Assembly (NCBI GenBank): GCA_020746105.1
Contig: CM036632.1
Span: forward strand, 8,726,001-8,790,000
Direction: 5' to 3'
Source: Trogon surrucura
Taxonomy: Eukaryota; Chordata; Aves; Trogoniformes; Trogonidae
Length of the DNA stretch: 64,000 nt
Part shown: positions 1 through 11,824 of the stretch, in pieces
Layout of the letters: each line of letters starts with the position of its first letter
Numbering within the stretch: the first letter of the stretch is position 1
Notes under the pieces: model-generated
Told to the model about the DNA's origin: nothing
The model's database searches: none
What the model saw: the letters and a program-made list of their open reading frames with translations, nothing else
Translations under genes and position numbers: made by a program

Positions 1-170
1 GTGGAGCCCGGCTCCGCGCCGGCGGGCAGGCCCGGAAGCGGCGGGCGGCAGCGGGCACCCCCCGGCCGGCTGTGTGAGCCGGCAGCAGCCCCGCGGGTAG
101 CGGGCACGGGTGGGCTGGGCTGCGCTCAGGCCCTGACGGAGGGTGCTGGCAGGTGACTCGTACTTAAAGA
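1..170 (+). promoter_or_regulatory. KNOP1: CpG-rich promoter / 5' UTR edge of KNOP1
   Basis: The first 130 bases are strongly GC- and CpG-rich, unlike the AT-rich introns that follow, and they lie just upstream of the first coding exon of KNOP1. This fits a CpG-island promoter and a noncoding first exon. A good donor (CAG then GTGACT) has its last exonic base at 152, so exon 1 may end there; a second weaker GGGTAGC lies near 95. In mammals KNOP1 is divergent from IQCK, so the block may be one half of a bidirectional promoter whose other gene lies outside the window. The exact start site is not visible. Confidence 0.5.
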
Positions 171-907
171 ACTGCCGCGGATTAGTTATTGATTAAAAAG
201 TCAAGCAGGAATGAATGGGTGCCCTGGCAAAGGGCGGGAGTGTCAGCAGGTGGGTGCCCAAGGCCTCCGCTGTAACCTGCCCAGGGCACACACCTTATAC
301 AGGTTATGCCCAGGGCACACACGTCCCGAGAAGGGGAACACCGGGGATGAGAACCTGCAAACAGAGGCAAGCGCCAGGGAGTGAGTGAGGTGCCTTAACG
401 GGGTCTTGTAACGCCAGGCTGGCAGTAAAGCGAAGTTCAGTGTTACACAAGGGAAAAGTCATGCGTACGTTGCCTGATCTAGTTGAGAGGCTTCCCTGCC
501 CGTGACAGAGAGGTTGGATTAAATGATCTCTAAGGTCCCTTCCAGCCTCGGCCATTCTGTGAGTCTATGTAAACTTACCAGTTTATGTATACGTCTATGC
601 CCTGGGGTAGATAGTTCTGTGGAGGTGATCAGCAGCTGTCAAAAAAGAAACAAACAGAAAGTTACAAACTAACCAGGCCAGCACTGAAGAACAAGACAGA
701 AAATGCCCTCCTGACCACTCCAGCAGACTGTATTTCCAGTGCTGCATGCAGTTCTGGTTCCCCCCATCATGGACTGTGAAATGGGAAGAAGAGTGTTGGG
801 GACAAAGAGAGATACGGAACGGTCGCACAATAAAGGAAGACCAAGTAGACTAGAGCTTGTGTCCTGTTGTTGAAGCAGTGCGCTAACATCTTCATTTCAT
901 TTTTTAG
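153..907 (+). other. KNOP1: KNOP1 intron 1 (noncoding 5' intron)
   Basis: This is the presumed intron between the noncoding first exon and the first coding exon. It holds a 15-base direct repeat, GCCCAGGGCACACAC, at 279-293 and 308-322, and a CR1 3' end at about 470-568. No coding potential was seen; the short - strand ORFs here start without ATG or fall in the CR1. Confidence 0.45.
470..568 (+). mobile_element. CR1 LINE 3' fragment, + strand
   Basis: The stretch GGTTGGATTAAATGATCTC, then TAAGGTCCCTTCCAGCC and CATTCTGTGAGTCTATG, is the diverged 3' terminus of an avian CR1. It includes the terminal 8-mer repeats of ATTCTATG type. The 5' limit is approximate. It is truncated, with no coding part. 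Confidence 0.75.
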
Positions 908-908
908 A

Positions 909-2321
909 ATGATAATAAAGAAAAAGAGAAAAGAACTTCATGGGGAACCTGTACAGAAAAAGAAAAAGGTGAAAATTAGTAGGAGCCAGACTATCATTAA
1001 AATTGAGAATGATGTTCAAACTGTCATTAAAATTGAAGATGATGGCCAACTTGAGAAAAAAATAAAAGGAAGGAAAAAGAAAAATGTAAAAGAAGGTGAA
1101 TGTTTAGACCGATTGGAACTGAAGAAAAAGAAGAAGAAAAACAAGAAAAAGAAAGTCGGCTCTGAATTACTGAAAGCAGCACATTCAGAAACCTTTGTGA
1201 ATGTAGGCGGCCATCTGCGTTCAGAATCTCAAGAAGAATCAGAGAAACAAATTAAAATTCTCAAAAAGAAGGAAAAAAAAGTCCAATATTATTCATCCTC
1301 ATTATTGGAGGATAATCAGAGCAGTGAGTTGGAGCTTTCAAATCATTGTACAGATGGTACTAAGGAAAATGAATTTGCTTTTAAAAACCCCAGAAAGAAT
1401 ACTGCATTGAATCTGGAATTGGATGGTGCAGTAATTAAGAAAAAAAAGAAGAAAGGCATTTTTTCTTTTTCATTAGAGGACATCCAGCACAGTGAACATA
1501 AACAGTCTGAAAAAGTTTGTAAAAGATCACACAAGTACCTTTCAGAAGAAAAAGCTTTTATGGGTGAAAACTATGGAACATATATTATCCAGAATGGCGG
1601 GGAGAGTTATGTGAGAAGAAAGAAGAAAAAGAAAGATAGGCCTGACTCCTTTTTACCACTAGCAGATAATCAGGACATCATCTTTGGAGTTCCCGATGGC
1701 CCCGTTGCATTAAGTGACTTGAGAAAAAGGCAAAGAAAGAATTCCCAGGAAATGACATTGATAATCAGGGAGGAAGGGGACCGCACTGAGAACTCTGGAA
1801 GTATCAGAGAGACCAAGAGGAAGAAGAAGAGAAGCAAAGATGCTTCTTCCTTAACATGTGAACGTAATCGAGACTCCAGCCACAGAGTTCCTGGTAAGCA
1901 TCTCCCTGTGCTGGGAGAAGCGGAGTCTGAGGAAGAGGAGCTTTCTGGAAAAAAAAGCAGGAAGAATATTAAGGGTAATAATGAAGTCTTCAGGAAGAAA
2001 AAGAAAAAAAAGATTCAGAAAGAGAAGGAGGAAACAACATACTCAAAAGTTTCTTTAAACAGTGACAGTGCATCCAAAAGCCAAAAAATAACACTACTCG
2101 AAAGCAGTAAAAAGAACGAAGAGAGTGCCGTGAAGCCAGCTGAACGTGTCACGGGGGACGTTGTAGATCGGGTATTGTGGAGTAGTAATCATACGCTCTG
2201 TGACAGGAAAAGGCAAAAAAGGGAGAAAGATGTACCACAGGACTTTGCCGAAGAACCAGGTACAAAAGCAGACACAAAAAAGAAAAAGATCAAAAGAGAA
2301 GACTTGGGAATTGGGGCACTG
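909..2321 (+). CDS. KNOP1: KNOP1 coding exon 1 (lysine-rich region)
   Basis: The acceptor TTTTTTAG ends at 907 and the donor G/GTAAGT starts at 2322; the exon encodes residues 1-471. It starts MIIKKKRK and holds at least eight runs of four or more K/R residues separated by serine-rich acidic linkers. Residues 28-47 are a perfect-length tandem duplication of ten residues, each copy with IKIE. Three K-runs are followed by related sequences (SSLLEDNQSS, FSLEDIQHSE, FLPLADNQD), suggesting a diverged repeat. If the donor is not used the frame continues only to 2372. Confidence 0.92.
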
Positions 2322-5300
2322 GTAAGTTGTAAAAGAAGAGGGTGTCTTTGCACCCTCCTGCTAAGGAGTTGAAAGCTTTTTAGGTCAACAGCTTCCTATT
2401 TTGCAGGCTGTTCCGCCTGCTCAGGCCCGTGGGGTACACTGAGGTCAAAAGAGGCCTCTGCTTTTTGAGCAGGATCAGCTGATCTATTGATTTTGGCACG
2501 TCAGACTTGGGAAGCGTGGGAAAGTAGCTTTTAATGCCCACTGCTCTAGTCATACAGTGTTTCAATTGTGAAAATGTAAATATTACAACTGACAGCAAGT
2601 ATTGGCTCAAAAAGAAAAGCAGTATGTACAGTTACAAATCTTCTGTCCCTCCTTCAGTTGTTCCTAGCAAAGTGGCAAAGTTAGTGCCTATAAGCCTAAC
2701 CTCTGTTGTTCTCTGGGAACTGAGCTGTGAAATGTTAAAAAATTCAATAGATATCTGTCTGTACTTTTAGGTACTTAACTTTGTGAACAGCTCACCGCAA
2801 ATCATTAGGAGCTTGGTTTTATTTTCATAGGCAATGGGAAACTGCGCTTCAGTTGGTTTTTATCAAGAACTTTGAATGCTTGGCTAGTTTAAAAGTCAAG
2901 CACTAGTTAATAAAGCATCATTGAAGATTTTTATAAGCTAGGTACAGTTTCAAAAATTGTGGGCCATAGCACTAGCTGCCTCTCGCGCACACATAACGGT
3001 GTGTTTTGCTTTGTTACGCACTTATATATGCAATTTCTTCATGCTCTGTGCAAACTCAGCAGCTTTCTGGTGTCTGATGCTACTAATTAAATACAGATTT
3101 ATATAAGCAGGTTCATCAGCCTTCATGGAGACTTTCTCCACAAAGGTTTGCATTGGGAGGGTGTATGCTTACCAGTCAGTAGGTGAGCAGATGTTTGGGG
3201 CTTTTCATTTATGTTTCTCCTTTTGACCTTTCAAAGGACAAGGTGGTTTTATTGCTGGGATTTATTTTCTACTTGAATTGCTGTTGCCATTTTGAGACTG
3301 TTAGACCTTATTTGGATTCTTGCAGCTGCTCACATTCTGTGGAGGCAAGATAAGCCTGACAGTAAGTAAACGTGCATTACAATAGAAAACACAGCAAATA
3401 CCTTGCAGACAATCGAGGAGGAGGTTGTAGAGTGATGCGTGTGGTTTTTTGCCACATTTTCCCGTATTCAAGTCTGTCCTTTAATAATAAAAAGTACATG
3501 GGAGAACTTCTGAAGATTGCAAAGCCTGAGTAAATCAGTTCTGGAGAAATCTACTTCCTGGCAGGCCAGAAGACACTGCTGTAATAAATGGCTGATAATG
3601 TTGGTCTTGCATTTAACCGTGCCACAGTCCTGACGCAGTGCTGCGTGCCTTCAGAAATCCTCTGCTGGGCTTATGCAGCTTGCAAAAGAGAAAGTTTTTA
3701 AAGACAACGTGGGGTGATACCCACTTAATATCGGTGACTGATATTCTTCCCAGTGGATGCCATTACAATCAGCTTACGCAGAGTGAGGAGGAGCGAGGGC
3801 TTGGTTTACTTCTTTGAAGTTGTTTGCCTCCAGGTACCATGTGTGAACATGCCCCCTTCCACGCGGCTGGGGGAGGACTGGCACACCTCCAGAGGGGCTG
3901 ATTCTTGCCACACAGTAGCCTTCGGCAGGTCAGCACCATGCTGGGAATTAGCAAGGACTGGGCCTGTGCAGTGTTCCTGCCTCTGCTGCTTAACCTTCCA
4001 GCTAAAATAAAAAAAAACAAAAAACATTGCAGCTGTTTGCAGAATCCTGTCTTGACAGTTTTTGTGCTTGTTTTAATAGATCTAAAAAGACAGTACCAGG
4101 CCATCTAGAAGTAAATTGGGGGATGGGTTTTCTTTTCATCCAAGAGAATGAGCTTTCCTTATTGCAGACAGTGTTCTCGAATTTTTAATGGTGCACGTAC
4201 TAGGTTGTGTGTGAAAGCAATGTTAAGGTAGCTTTTGAAAACAAGGTAAATCATTCATGGCTTTAAGTAAAACTGTAAACCCTCAAAAAAAGTAACAGCA
4301 GCTTCTGCTGACAGAGGTATGTTACAAATCTTTTCCTTGTTGTAGCATTCCCTGGCTATTTCATGCTTGGATTACTGTGTTACCCATATCAATAGATCTT
4401 CCCTTTGACCACCTTTTCCAGGCTGGTCGAAAGCTTATGGCTCTAATTTACCACTATCCTGGGCTTATTACTTACCCTGTCACACTGGATGCCCCAAAAT
4501 CTTACCCTTATTGCACATCTGGAAAAGAAAGGCTGAGGGCAGCGACCTAGAGGTGCCAGTCAGTGGGAGCAAAAGCACTGATGGGTTGCGCCTTGTGGGA
4601 GAGTTACCCGTGTCTGGCTGCCGTGGCCCTGCTGCCGCCCTGCCCAGCCACTCGTGCGGGAGCTGCTCCGGCCCTTCCCACCAGCTCACACATGGAACTA
4701 ACGGTGCTGGTGGCTGCCCTGGTAGGAGACAGGTTATGTGGGTGTCATGCCTCTCCCTGTGCTCCTGCCCAGCTGGAACCTCCTTGGGGACCATCATTAC
4801 TCTGCATTTGTACAAGACAGAGCACGATGCAAGCTGCCTCTCAACTGTTTTGGGGTGTTGTTTGTAGTTTTTTTGAAGTGGCTAGTGGGGTGAACATGCC
4901 TCAAGCTTGTCCTGTGCCTTCAGAGGTCATTATCTTACCACCAATTTTTTTTTTTTTAACCTTCACTCTTTCTATCTCCGATTTCAAGGATAAATTTAAA
5001 CTTTACTAAATGGTTTAATTTGAAATTTGCGGATGTGTCAGTGATGCTGGCAAGTCCATTTTAATGTGTGAATTTAAAAAAAATTATCCTTGGGGAGAAA
5101 GTCCTCCACAGAACTACACAGGTTTAGTTGGCACTTCCATCTTAGATCTGACTATTTCTTCTTGCCCCAGAATAGTACTACTGTACTGCTTAATGGTTTT
5201 ACTGCTTTTGTGATCAGAGCTGTGTAAATTCTAATTAACCAGAACAGATAAAAACATTCATGCAAGCTTTTTCCTGTTTTGTAGGAACACGCGGATGATG

Positions 5301-8300
5301 TAACTATTGTGCAGGTAAAAAAGGGAAACTGTGATGAAGTTAACATAGACAAGGTATGCTTCGTCTTAATTGTGTAAGATTTAAAGCAAGTCAGCATTTA
5401 ATGTATGCATGGAAATTGTAACAGAAAACCTGCTCTGTTGTTTTCCTGTGCCAAGATTTCCTTAAACAGAGCTGTGCTTAAAACATGCTTTACCTTCCAT
5501 GGGTTAAGTCTAAACTGTACAGCTCCAGTCGGTGTCAGAAGCTAAGTAGCTTATGGGGTTAAATACAGGTTTCTTTGCCTCTCGTGGATGTTGGCAGTTT
5601 CAGTGTAGCCGCTACCTGCAGTTAGAAGATTAAACATACCTGATAAAGCAAAATCTTCATTTAAAATACCACTAGAAAAATCACAGTTCTCATGTTGAGT
5701 GTGGAAAAGGATCACATGCAACTTTTTAAATTATCCCTGCAATTATCCCTTATCTTTTCATTGTGAATTAAGTTAATTGTCATTTATCACACAGAAGACA
5801 GTGTCTTGTGTTGTTTTTTTCTGCATGCTAGGTGAGGCGGCAGGCTTTGCAAGAAGAAATCGATAGAGAATCTGGCAAAACTAAGCTTTTCAGTCCCAGA
5901 ATGGAACAGGTACGTATGAACTTAAGACCTTGATCTCATGGAAATACTGTGTCCCAGAGCAAGTTCCTGAAAAATGTACCGCACTCGTTTTTGTGTGTGG
6001 CTCAGGAACATGGCCTGGCACCACAGTCTTCCTCCTCGGTGTAAAGTTAAGGCCATGCTATAGAACAAGTTAGTACAGTCCCAAGAGAGTCTGGGAGCTG
6101 ACCAGTGAACTTGAACAGCAACTGACGTTGTACAGCACTGGCACAGGCTGCCCAGGGAGGTTGTGGAGTCTCCTTCTTTGGAGACATTCAAAACCCGCCT
6201 GGACATGTTCCTGTGCGCTCTGCTGTAGGTGATCCTGCTCTGGCAGGGGGGTTGGACTAGATGATCTCTGAGGTCCCTTCCAACCTCTAACATTCTGTGA
6301 TTCTGCGAAAAGCAACATTTTCTCTTTTTTCCCTGGAGAACGAGCCACGACAGATTGCTACAGAACAATTTTCTGCTTACTATGAAATATAAATATCTCT
6401 ATTCAGAAACAGAGGTGCACACAGAAGGGTAAAACAGACGACAACTGATAACAGATGTGTGTGATATTTACAGTCAGTCCACTCCTAATGTCTGCATCTT
6501 TCCTCTCCCTCTGTTGGGGAAAATTCTTTATTTCTGGCTTTTGCATCCTACTCAGCCTGCCTCCTGACAGCTCTACATTAAGATGCTGGGAACTGCTGCA
6601 GTACTGTAGTAGTGTTTAGCAGCAGTAATAAGATTCAGGAGAGAAAGCTTTGCTAGCGATTCAGGGTTCCTGGTTGTTTCACAAGACTGCCAATATGCCT
6701 GGAAAGTTGGAATATAGCTCAAACAAATGCCAGAAAAAACTCCTGTAGTTTTTGACATCGTGGGAGGCAGACTGCAATAGCTCTGGAAGTGCAACTGTCT
6801 AATAGTCTCTGAAGTCATTGAGAAAAGTGTCATCCTTGGCACGGGATCTCAGTTCGTTGGTGCTGAGCTGTCTCTGCTTAGTAGTATGCAGAAGAATAGA
6901 AGCTAGGAAAACTAATTCATCAGCTTCAGAAAGAGTGAGCTGGAAATGCTGCAGCAACAGCTATGCGTAGTGCCTGCCAGCAATTCACTTAAAATTACAG
7001 GGTTTGACAAGCTATAATTATTTTTGCATCTGTGCAGATGCCTCCCATTCCAAAGGCAGCACGTTTATTTATGTGTGCATGCGTCTGTGTCACAGACCTG
7101 GGCTTATAGAGCAACTTGTCTTTGAGCAAGGTAAAAAAAACAGAGGTATTATGGATAGCTTGCATTTAATAGCAGGTATTCTGACGTGATAGTGAATGAT
7201 ACTCCAGCTTTGCATTTTTTTTTAAACTTAAAAACCTGATACCGCTTGCCAGCAGTACTGTGTAGCGTGCTGTGTTTCGTGTTGGCCGTCTAGTGGAGAA
7301 TGACTGTTTCATGCAAGCTACAACTGTTCAGTTGGAAGGATTTCAGGCTTACATAAACAGACCACTAAATTCACATTTTTCCCTTTGATATAGCCAGCTC
7401 AGTCTATTTAATTAAAGATCAAACATTCTTCCATTTAATAGCACCCCCAATTTTAAAGAAAAAATTGGGAGTAGCAGTCCTGCCAGCCAAAAATAGTTAC
7501 AAATGACCGCACAGCTCCCAGCTACAGCTCAGGAGTCAAATCAGATCCTTAGCTAACGAAGCCTGTTCTTAGGTAAGCCAAAAGTTCACGAACTTCGTGC
7601 ATCTTGGGTTATGCACAAATGGCTGAATTCTGATTTTACTTGGACATTGCCTGTATTCTCAGAAAGAAGCCGGTATCTGCAGACAAAAGAAAAATCCTGA
7701 AGGAGGGAACTACTTCAAAGAATACCAAGCGGCAAATACAGCAAGTACAAGAACACGGCAAACTGCGAGGGAAGGAGCCCTTAAGGGCATTAGATTTAGT
7801 CTTGTTGGGTAAGGGTGTGCCCTCAGCTTTTGCACCCTTGCACTATCAGGGGTAGTGAGTGGGATGAGAATGCAAATCTTACTTAAAGCATAGGAGCCAG
7901 ATTGAACACTGTCACCAAAACCAACATAACAATACACCGCGGAAAACAGCAGCTACCTACCTAGGCAATAGGAAAACGTAAAGCTAACCGCACGAAGTGA
8001 CAGGGGGAGAGAAAAGAGGATTCAGTCTGACAGTTGTCTTAGAACAAGAGAAATAACTGGGCAATGTCTGGCTCTTTGAGCTAGGTAAATATTTCCTGAA
8101 GACAGAGGGAAAGGAGATTCTGAATTCAAGTGCACGGAGCCCTGTCTCCAGGCTAAACAGAGCGAGATGCTAATGAAGATGCACTCATGGGGGGTTATGT
8201 CATTCTTTTATCGCATCCTTCAAGAGGTAATACCCACAGAACGACTGCGTCCCAGCTTTGTCAGCCCTGTCAGGTTTTTGTAGCTCGTTCTGTTCTCCTG

Positions 8301-8686
8301 GTCCACAGTCAGAAATTGTCGTCTTTGGTCTTGGTATTATTTAACACTAACATTAACCTTGTTTTGCTTCACAGGATACAAAGTTTGGCCAGTGGAGTAC
8401 AGCAGCTTTTCAAAGTTCTGAGGAAAAAATGAAGTTTTTTAGACTGATGGGTGGCTTTAAAAAGGGCTCCGTGCCTCCCCAAAACCCCTCAGTAACTATG
8501 AACAAACCGAACATGGCTCTGAACAGGGAGGGGCAGGAGAAGTTACAGCAGGCTCTGAAGATGGAATTTGATAAAGCAATGGACTTGAAGCAACATAGAG
8601 GAATTGGTCTTGGATTTCAACCTGCTGCCAACAAAAAAGTATACATAGACAAATATACTACTAGATCTATAAAATTTGAAGATTAA
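909..8686 (+). CDS. KNOP1: KNOP1, lysine-rich nucleolar protein 1 (whole coding span)
   Basis: Coding exons are 909-2321, 5285-5353, 5832-5909 and 8375-8686, joining in one frame to 623 residues. The first exon encodes a basic, low-complexity region with many lysine runs and serine/acidic linkers, typical of nucleolar proteins. The last three exons encode the conserved C-terminus: VRRQALQEEIDRESGK, then FGQWSTAAF, then FRLMGGFKK, ending YIDKY...IKFED, which matches the SMAP-like tail of KNOP1. The human protein is shorter (about 458 residues); the extra length lies in the lysine-rich part, which evolves fast. The start is the ATG at 909, one base into the exon; the frame also runs upstream into the intron but without an ATG. 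KNOP1 is a nucleolar chromatin-associated protein of poorly known function. It is convergent with VPS35L, as in mammals. Confidence 0.93.
2322..5284 (+). other. KNOP1: KNOP1 intron 2
   Basis: This 2.96 kb intron runs from GTAAGT to GTAG. I see no gene or recognisable transposon. A moderately GC-rich patch at 4520-4800 gives overlapping ORFs on both strands, but none resembles a known protein and they lack splice context. Confidence 0.6.
5285..5353 (+). CDS. KNOP1: KNOP1 coding exon 2
   Basis: The exon has 69 bases, phase 0 on both sides, between TTGTAG and GTATGC. It encodes EHADDVTIVQVKKGNCDEVN, then IDK. This matches the acidic stretch before the conserved VRR..EEIDRESGK segment of vertebrate KNOP1. 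It is too short to appear as a free ORF. Confidence 0.88.
5832..5909 (+). CDS. KNOP1: KNOP1 coding exon 3
   Basis: The exon has 78 bases, phase 0, between GCTAG and GTACGT. It encodes VRRQALQEEIDRESGKTK and then LFSPRMEQ. The core VRR.ALQEEIDRESGKT is the most recognisable KNOP1 segment and fixes the gene identity. Confidence 0.92.
5910..8374 (+). other. KNOP1: KNOP1 intron 4
   Basis: This intron is 2.47 kb. Apart from the CR1 piece at about 6127-6305 I see no gene, RNA or other repeat in it. Confidence 0.6.
6127..6305 (+). mobile_element. CR1 LINE 3' end, + strand
   Basis: The sequence starts in the last codons of CR1 ORF2 (CACTGGCACAGGCTGCCCAG, the [11 protein letters not shown] segment). 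It runs through the 3' UTR (GGGGGGTTGGACTAGATGATC, AGGTCCCTTCCAACC) to terminal CATTCTGTGATTCTG repeats. It is severely 5'-truncated. It is nearly identical to the copy at 47878-47986 and so from the same, fairly young subfamily. Confidence 0.85.
8375..8686 (+). CDS. KNOP1: KNOP1 last coding exon (SMAP-like C-terminus)
   Basis: The acceptor TTCACAG precedes DTKFGQWSTAAF; the exon runs to TAA at 8684-8686 and encodes 103 residues. It contains FRLMGGFKK, PNMALNREG, LQQALKMEFDKAMD and GIGLGFQPAANKKVYIDKY, colinear with the C-terminal small-acidic-protein-like domain of KNOP1. A free ORF from 8429 is only the part of this exon after an internal Met. Confidence 0.93.
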   Translation, partial: DTKFGQWSTAAFQSSEEKMKFFRLMGGFKKGSVPPQNPSVTMNKPNMALNREGQEKLQQALKMEFDKAMDLKQHRGIGLGFQPAANKKVYIDKYTTRSIKFED

Positions 8687-8697
8687 AACTCTGAGGT

Positions 8698-8767
8698 AAT
8701 AAAAGGAATGAAAATTCAGCGGGCAAATTTCTTTTTACTTTCCACATTTTTTTTTAATTGAAATAAA
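8698..8767 (+). promoter_or_regulatory. KNOP1: KNOP1 polyadenylation signals
   Basis: Two AATAAA hexamers follow the stop: 8698-8703 (12 bases after TAA) and 8762-8767, the second followed by T-rich sequence near 8810-8830. The second is the likelier main site because it leaves a normal short 3' UTR. Signals were read by eye, with no transcript evidence. Confidence 0.6.
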
Positions 8768-11700
8768 ATACAAAATGTTCAAAAAACTTGATTTATGAGG
8801 CACTTTGAGTACAAGTTTTCAGCTGTATACAGCAGATTATGTGGAGCTGGGCCCTCAATTCAGCTCGACAGTACGTTTCTGAAACCTTTACACTGTTTTC
8901 TACAAGGGAACAGCCTCCTTCAAAGTGAAAATATGTGGGTAATGCCTGCAGCAACTTGAAACAGTAAAAATGCTGATTTCATAAACTTATCTTTAGCTAC
9001 ATCTTAGTGATTCAAAAGGATTTAGTGTTCTGTAAAATCTTCACATTTTTACACTCTGTGAGTGGTACAAAGTGATGGTGTTTTACTTGGAAGAAACACC
9101 ACTGGTATGCCTACCAATTTCAAGACGAGAGATCTTTAATTCAAGAAAGTACTTTCTTAAGTATTAGCATCTTCATTATAATAATGAATAGCGTTGAAAA
9201 TCCTCTGTGTTTTAAGTATTCTCTGGCTGTTGGATTTTCAAGCAGCAGCTGTTATCTGTAAGTGAAGGTAAACACTTTCTGCACAGCAGCACCAAATATA
9301 CAGATCTAGAGTTCCTAAATTACAGAAAGCAAAGTAATTTTAAAGATGTGCTGGGTTCATTATAGATCAGTGTGAATGAAATTTCTAACGTTTGGATTTT
9401 CAGACAGCCTGCACTTGGCTAAAATTTTAAAAGGGATACAAAATATGAGACTGCATTTGTGTGTGCCGTGTCCAGAATCCCAGGGTCCAAAGCAGTCTAG
9501 CAGTGTCTTGCTGGAAGCTACAGGAAGATAGCGGAAAACCGTCACGTATTTTATTACTGGCTCTGCCATTTATTACGGGAGACAGTGCTGTTTAGTGTAG
9601 CTCTGTTTTTTAAATAGAACAGGGTGACCATCTCTTTTGTCCATGCCTGCTGCAGTGTAACAGTGGCCAACTTGCAGAGGAAGGCCAGCCCCCAGGCTTA
9701 GGTTACTATCTCTGCTTACCCAGCTCATTGGTTTTCTGCTGAATTACTGATCCTTTTTTTGTAAGATCACACCAACTGTACTAAATTTCTTGCTCTTTGA
9801 AGACAACCACACTTGCCACAATATTGTTCTCCAGTGGACCACTCTACCTGAAAGCAACTGCTTCCAGCAGAAAGTACACTTAAAAACCACAGTTGGTTCC
9901 AGTGCATTTTGGGCAACTCCTGAGGCGAACTGAAATTTAATGCAGAGGCTCCAGCTCAAGGGCTTGGCATGAATCCATTCCCATACCTGGGAAGGAAGGA
10001 GATGCTGAAACACCTCTTGCAGGGTCTGAACTTGTCTTTGATGAAACTGTCTCCTTGAAAGTGTCATTTAAAATGAGCTCTACCTCAGGGTGAGTCTGTT
10101 TTGCACCAGTGCTCTCAAAGCTCAGCAACTGGCTTCAGCTAGCGCTTCAAGGCCCAGCTGTTGCTTTACTTAAATTCAGGTAGTGGAGGTTCTGCTTTCT
10201 GATTTAAGACAGATGCTGAATTCATACCCTCAGCTACTTGCCTGACCAAATTACCAAGTTAAAATACAGGAACACGTGGGAAAATGTCAACTAATGACTT
10301 CATTTAGGAGAGGGACAGCATGCACAGCTTTCTGCTGCAGAACCAGTCTTGGATGGGTAGTAACTGGTCTTGAACCGCCACCGATGAATATGCTGCAGGT
10401 GGTGTTAGTTCTGGCCTTGCCTTTGCATAAGGACTCTTTTTTTCTCATCTAGAATTGCATAATGTTTACCAGCATGTTGCTCAACTGTAGCTTCGTGGAT
10501 GGCCAGGCACCTTGCTCTGGATAATACTGTGGATGTGAAAACGTTGTAGTTTGAAAAACCAGACACATACCTGGTGAAACGTCTTTTTTCAAGCAGACAA
10601 ACTTGGTCTGGCCTGTATATTTGCTATACACAGAAGAAAGAAAAGGTCTATAATGAGTAGAGTGCTCTAACTAAAATTAGTTTTGCTCTAACAAGGAAGT
10701 AAGCCAAAAGCTGTTTATTAGAGTGGCTGTGTTAGCTTCTAAGCTAAATGTTTAGAGTTTGCTCTTGATAACTAACCAGAGCTTTCTGCCTGTCCTTGAG
10801 CTACTTCTGCACTAATAAAAACAGTAGGAAAGCATTTGAAAACATTTCTCATGGTGGTCTTGCATCAATAAAGGAACCAAAGTTACACTGTGCTCAAAAG
10901 ACAACAGGCAAAACCAGGTGCCTGCATGGGGAAGAGAAATGACTGGGCCACTTGTAAGCCTCCTGTAAGAGTTCCCATTTTACAGGGCCTGGAACAACTC
11001 CACGTTGGGTTTAGAGCAGTACATTTGCCCCCCGAGGGCAATTTCTGCCGTACCACAGCTGCTTAGTGTGACCCACTTGGTGGTTTAGAGAGCTCAGAGT
11101 TTAATCCCACTTACCCAGTTCATGGTTTATGTTTCCAGGCCAAGGGAAGAATCATCTACATGCTGTTGAGAGTTGTTCCACGCAGCTGCAGCAAGAAGGA
11201 AAGCTAAATTAAAGTGGGACATTATAACATATGTAGTACTATAATTTCATTATCTTATGTGTGCTTCATACGGAATCATTTAAGGAAAGTCAGTATAATT
11301 AAAATAGCTACGTACTAGAGGTTGGAAAGGTTCTGTGCACTTCATAATTACCTTGTATTCCTGCAGTTTTACTGAGCTTATGTGCATAGTCTGTACCAGG
11401 ACCAAAAGGTCCTGGTTCAGTTCTTTACAACCTTAACACAAAATACGTATTTTAGATGTATCCTGCTTCAGTAACCACTGAGGAGATGAAAAACATGCAA
11501 CAAGAACAGTTTAGTAATAGGGTATTTATTACCAGCTTGCTAACTCCTTAATGAGCAAAACTGATTACTTGTTTAACCTCAACAAAATAAAACATTTTTG
11601 TGCAAACCCACCTTAATATCCGTACAAAGACTTGGTTCACTGAAATACTTACCACTAAGCGAAAGCAGCAATAGATGCAAGGTCTCAACAAGGCTCCTTC

Positions 11701-11820
11701 CCATGGCACAGAAGTGGCGAGAGTGAGGTTTTACCCAGTGTAGCAGCACTGCCGCACACATCGCTATATTCCGCGAGGGTAAGGTGATAAATTTGTTTAC
11801 ACAAACTCCCCCAGAACAAA
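8768..11820. other. Intergenic region between convergent KNOP1 and VPS35L
   Basis: About 3 kb separates the two poly(A) regions. It is AT-rich and unique-looking, with no CR1 recognised. Overlapping - strand ORFs at 9744-10128 start without ATG and match no family I know, though a good splice donor (CCAG then GTATGG) lies at 9987/9986 on the - strand. Further AATAAA signals on the - strand at 11525-11530 could give longer VPS35L 3' UTRs. Confidence 0.55.
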
Positions 11821-11824
11821 CAGA

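Noticed and set aside
867-908. Upstream extension of the KNOP1 frame (14 codons)
   Set aside because: The extension starts at TTG and lies in the pyrimidine-rich acceptor TTTTTTAG; the first ATG at 909 matches the known N-terminus style (MI.K).
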